Source: Paenibacillus sacheonensis
GTDB taxonomy: Bacteria; Bacillota; Bacilli; Paenibacillales; Paenibacillaceae
NCBI RefSeq assembly: GCF_009909195.1
Contig: NZ_JAAAMU010000020.1
Coordinates: 60,787-124,786, forward strand
Length of the DNA: 64,000 nt
Reading direction: 5' to 3'
Below the pieces are notes generated by a model, which was not told the origin of the DNA, searched no databases, and worked only from the letters and a program-made list of their open reading frames with translations. Positions 62,106-64,000 of the stretch are shown here, in pieces. Positions within the stretch are counted from its first letter, which is position 1; the number at the start of each line of letters is the position of its first letter. The position numbers were made by a program, and so were the translations under genes.

Positions 62106-62288
62106 ATGCTGCAAAACATTGGCTTTCCCGGTCTGATGATGATTATGGTCGTCGTGCTTATTATTTTCGGTCCTTCCAAGCTGCCTGAGCTCGGCCGCGC
62201 AGTCGGCCGTACGCTGCATGAATTCAAAGCCTCCGCCAAGGAGCTCGTCTCCGATAACAAAGAAGAGGTGACGGACAGCAAGTCTTAG
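62106..62288 (+). CDS. tatA: Sec-independent translocase protein TatA
   Basis: A 60-residue TatA-type protein: one N-terminal membrane segment ([20 protein letters not shown]), the hinge [20 protein letters not shown] and a short charged tail. TatA forms the pore part of the Tat system and works with the TatC encoded across the divergent promoter. GGAGATGAT precedes the ATG. It is third gene after the oxidase and rid. A strong terminator follows. Confidence 0.95.
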   Translation: MLQNIGFPGLMMIMVVVLIIFGPSKLPELGRAVGRTLHEFKASAKELVSDNKEEVTDSKS

Positions 62289-62337
62289 CTGCCGATGCCG
62301 GAATAACGCGCTATGCAGCAGCCCCCGCAAGAAACAA

Positions 62338-62383
62338 GAAGGCCGTCCCCGAAGCTGCATTTATCAGCTTCGGGGACGGCCTT
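62338..62383 (+). terminator. rho-independent terminator after tatA
   Basis: A very strong hairpin (arms AAGGCCGTCCCCGAAGCTG and CAGCTTCGGGGACGGCCTT) lies 50 bp after the tatA stop. Confidence 0.9.
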
Positions 62384-62455
62384 CTCCTACATCAATCAAG
62401 ACAGGCGTCAATAATCATTCATCTCAAACCTAGACTCCCACTCGCGGCGCAACGT

Positions 62456-62502
62456 ACAAAAAACCTTCCCGAGCGGTGCAAATAACGCATCGCGCGAGAA
62501 GG
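62456..62502 (-). terminator. terminator at the end of the tRNA array
   Basis: On the minus strand CCTTCTCG and CGGGAAGG pair, followed by TTTTTTG. It lies just past tRNA-Leu. Confidence 0.75.
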
Positions 62503-62514
62503 ATGATCGGCTTA

Positions 62515-62601
62515 TGGTGCGGTCAAGAGGACTCGAACCTCCACGTCATTGCTGACACTAGAACCTGAATCTAGCGCGTCTGCCAATTCCGCCATGACCG
62601 C
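62515..62601 (-). tRNA. tRNA-Leu(CAG)
   Basis: An 87-nt class-II tRNA with long variable arm. The anticodon loop TTCAGGT carries CAG. CCA is encoded. It is the last gene of the array. Confidence 0.95.
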
Positions 62602-62620
62602 ATAAGAAGAAGAATAAAAG

Positions 62621-62693
62621 TGAGCCATGTAGGACTCGAACCTACGACACCCTGATTAAAAGTCAGGTGCTCTACCAACTGAGCTAATGGCTC
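62621..62693 (-). tRNA. tRNA-Lys(TTT)
   Basis: A 73-nt cloverleaf with acceptor arms GAGCCAT and ATGGCTC. The anticodon loop CTTTTAA carries TTT. CCA is not encoded. Confidence 0.95.
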
Positions 62694-62701
62694 ATAAATG
62701 G

Positions 62702-62773
62702 CTGGGGATCTAGGATTCGAACCTAGGGATGACGGAGTCAAAGTCCGTTGCCTTACCGCTTGGCTAATCCCCA
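62702..62773 (-). tRNA. tRNA-Gln(TTG)
   Basis: A 72-nt cloverleaf with acceptor arms TGGGGAT and ATCCCCA. The anticodon loop CTTTGAC carries TTG. CCA is not encoded. Confidence 0.94.
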
Positions 62774-62830
62774 ACAAGAATGTATGCTCTGCAGACTAAG
62801 CTGAAACTCCGCTTGAGCGCGTAAATTAAA

Positions 62831-62907
62831 TGGCGGAGCCGACGGGATTCGAACCCGCGGTCTCCTGCGTGACAGGCAGGCATGTTAGGCCTCTACACCA
62901 CGGCTCC
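62831..62907 (-). tRNA. tRNA-Asp(GTC)
   Basis: A 77-nt cloverleaf with acceptor arms GGAGCCG and CGGCTCC. The anticodon loop CTGTCAC carries GTC. CCA is encoded. Confidence 0.95.
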
Positions 62908-62941
62908 ACACTGTAGCTCTCGGCCAGACGCCAAGAAAATT

Positions 62942-63018
<77 letters not shown>

Positions 63019-63075
63019 TCATTAAGAACTAGCTATGCAATTCCTTCTCGGCCAGATGCCAAGACCAAGAAAATT

Positions 63076-63152
<77 letters not shown>

Positions 63153-63203
63153 TCATCAAGAACTAGCTATGCAATTCCTTCTCGGCCAGATGCCAAGAAA
63201 ATT

Positions 63204-63280
<77 letters not shown>

Positions 63281-63299
63281 TCGTTAACTACTATATAGA

Positions 63300-63375
63300 T
63301 GGTGGAGGCTGACGGGATCGAACCGCCGACCCTCTGCTTGTAAGGCAGATACTCTCCCAGCTGAGCTAAGCCTCC
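63300..63375 (-). tRNA. tRNA-Val(TAC)
   Basis: A 76-nt cloverleaf with acceptor arms GGAGGCT and AGCCTCC. The anticodon loop CTTACAA carries TAC. CCA is encoded. Confidence 0.95.
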
Positions 63376-63379
63376 ATAC

Positions 63380-63454
63380 TGGTGACCCGTAGGGGACTCG
63401 AACCCCTGTTACCTCCGTGAAAGGGAGGTGTCTTAACCACTTGACCAACGGGCC
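63380..63454 (-). tRNA. tRNA-Glu(TTC)
   Basis: A 75-nt cloverleaf with acceptor arms GGCCCGT and ACGGGTC. The anticodon loop CTTTCAC carries TTC. CCA is encoded. Confidence 0.95.
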
Positions 63455-63526
63455 TTTATCATTAAGGGTCTCCCAAAAAGAATTCGGAATACCACGTAAT
63501 CGCCGTTTCACGTTTAGAAACGAATA

Positions 63527-63617
63527 TGGCGGAGAGCGAGGGATTCGAACCCTCGATACGCGGTTAGCGTATACACGATTTCCAATCGTGCTCCTTCGAC
63601 CACTCGGACAGCTCTCC
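63527..63617 (-). tRNA. tRNA-Ser(GGA)
   Basis: A 91-nt class-II tRNA with a long variable arm (TATACGC and GCGTATC region). The anticodon loop TTGGAAA carries GGA. CCA is encoded. Confidence 0.95.
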
Positions 63618-63620
63618 ATA

Positions 63621-63696
63621 TGGCTCCCCGAACAGGACTCGAACCTGTGACAACTCGATTAACAGTCGAGTGCTCTACCAACTGAGCTATCAGGGA
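63621..63696 (-). tRNA. tRNA-Asn(GTT)
   Basis: A 76-nt cloverleaf beginning TCCCTGATAGCTCAG. The anticodon loop CTGTTAA carries GTT. CCA is encoded. It is the first gene of the array after the rRNA gene. Confidence 0.95.
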
Positions 63697-63744
63697 ATAA
63701 ATCATGGCTGTAATACGCTCTTGCAAGCAATGCTTACGGCCATT

Positions 63745-63766
63745 AAAAAACCCACTGCAAAGTGGG
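63745..63766 (-). terminator. terminator between the 23S gene and the tRNA array
   Basis: On the minus strand CCCACT, loop TTGC, AGTGGG is followed by six Ts. It would end the rRNA transcript before the tRNAs. Only a weak promoter-like sequence (TTGCTT, CATGAT) lies between it and tRNA-Asn. Confidence 0.75.
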
Positions 63767-63854
63767 CATGTCCTCAACTTACGCTGAAGAATACAACTCA
63801 AAAACTGAATATGAATTCATGCCTTCGCAAACTTTAGCTGGTTAACTTTTATTA

Positions 63855-64000
63855 GGATAAGCCCTCGACCGATTAGTATTCGTCAGCTCCACGCATTGCT
63901 GCGCTTCCACCTCGAACCTATCAACCTCGTCGTCTTCAAGGGGTCTTACATACTGGGAAATCTCATCTTGAGGGGGGCTTCACGCTTAGATGCTTTCAGC
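63855..64000 (-). rRNA. 23S ribosomal RNA, 3' end (partial)
   Basis: Read on the minus strand, the sequence ends with GCTGACGAATACTAATCGG and then TCGAGGGCTTATCC, the conserved 3' end of 23S rRNA; upstream it contains the matching GGACCCCTTG-type and AAGCCCCCCTCAAG segments. The gene continues past the window. The exact 3' end is uncertain by a few bases. No 5S gene follows within the next 158 bp. Confidence 0.93.

Overview
The window comes from an endospore-forming, high-GC member of the Firmicutes, most likely Paenibacillaceae (Paenibacillus or Cohnella type). The evidence is a GerA-family germination operon, two LplB/LplC-type sugar transporters with lipoprotein receptors, a YesM/YesN-type two-component pair, many AraC regulators and glycoside hydrolases, a copper-amine-oxidase-type stalk protein, and strong AGGAGG-type ribosome binding sites. 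Family assignments rest on motifs read in the translations; no database search was run.

Layout. 1-5.3 kb: GH78 rhamnosidase (cut by the window edge), a divergent AraC regulator and a GH36 alpha-galactosidase. 5.3-10.2 kb: an operon of SDR, 2-hydroxyacid dehydrogenase, zinc dehydrogenase and cyclase-family hydrolase, preceded by a GntR/LacI-type regulator; the two promoters share an exact 12-bp sequence. 10.5-12.8 kb: small surface or unknown proteins and a glutathione peroxidase. 13.0-14.8 kb: the ribulose monophosphate formaldehyde-fixation genes hxlAB with divergent hxlR. 14.9-16.7 kb: a secreted GH30 enzyme with a ricin-type lectin domain. 17.1-17.7 kb: twelve copies of a 51-bp repeat. 17.9-27.2 kb: an oxidoreductase and ThuA pair, an ABC sugar importer, and a YesM/YesN pair. 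27.4-38.3 kb: a stalk-domain surface protein, about 1 kb of repeat-rich intergenic DNA, a deacetylase-GH28-MFS operon, a CBM9-like protein, a GAPDH paralogue and a GH32-like enzyme. 38.6-42.7 kb: germinant receptor operon, including a tiny D-subunit-like gene. 42.9-44.6 kb: MTHFR-like enzyme and an unknown protein. 44.8-53.1 kb: a second ABC importer with a hydrolase and a membrane-anchored AraC regulator. 53.3-58.1 kb: DUF4091 protein, Gfo/Idh oxidoreductase, sugar isomerase and an AraC regulator. 58.3-62.3 kb: a Tat-linked amine oxidase cluster. 62.5-64.0 kb: eleven tRNA genes and the 3' end of a 23S rRNA gene.

The most interesting region is 58.3-62.3 kb. On one side a short TnrA-like regulator overlaps tatC. 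On the other side lie a flavin amine oxidase with a twin-arginine signal, a secreted RidA-family protein and tatA. The regulator lacks the C-terminal tail that lets TnrA be controlled by glutamine synthetase. The shared intergenic region holds two exact TnrA/GlnR boxes (TGTNA-N7-TNACA). My inference is a self-contained, nitrogen-regulated system that oxidises amines or amino acids outside the cell, with its own export channel and its own imine-hydrolysing partner.
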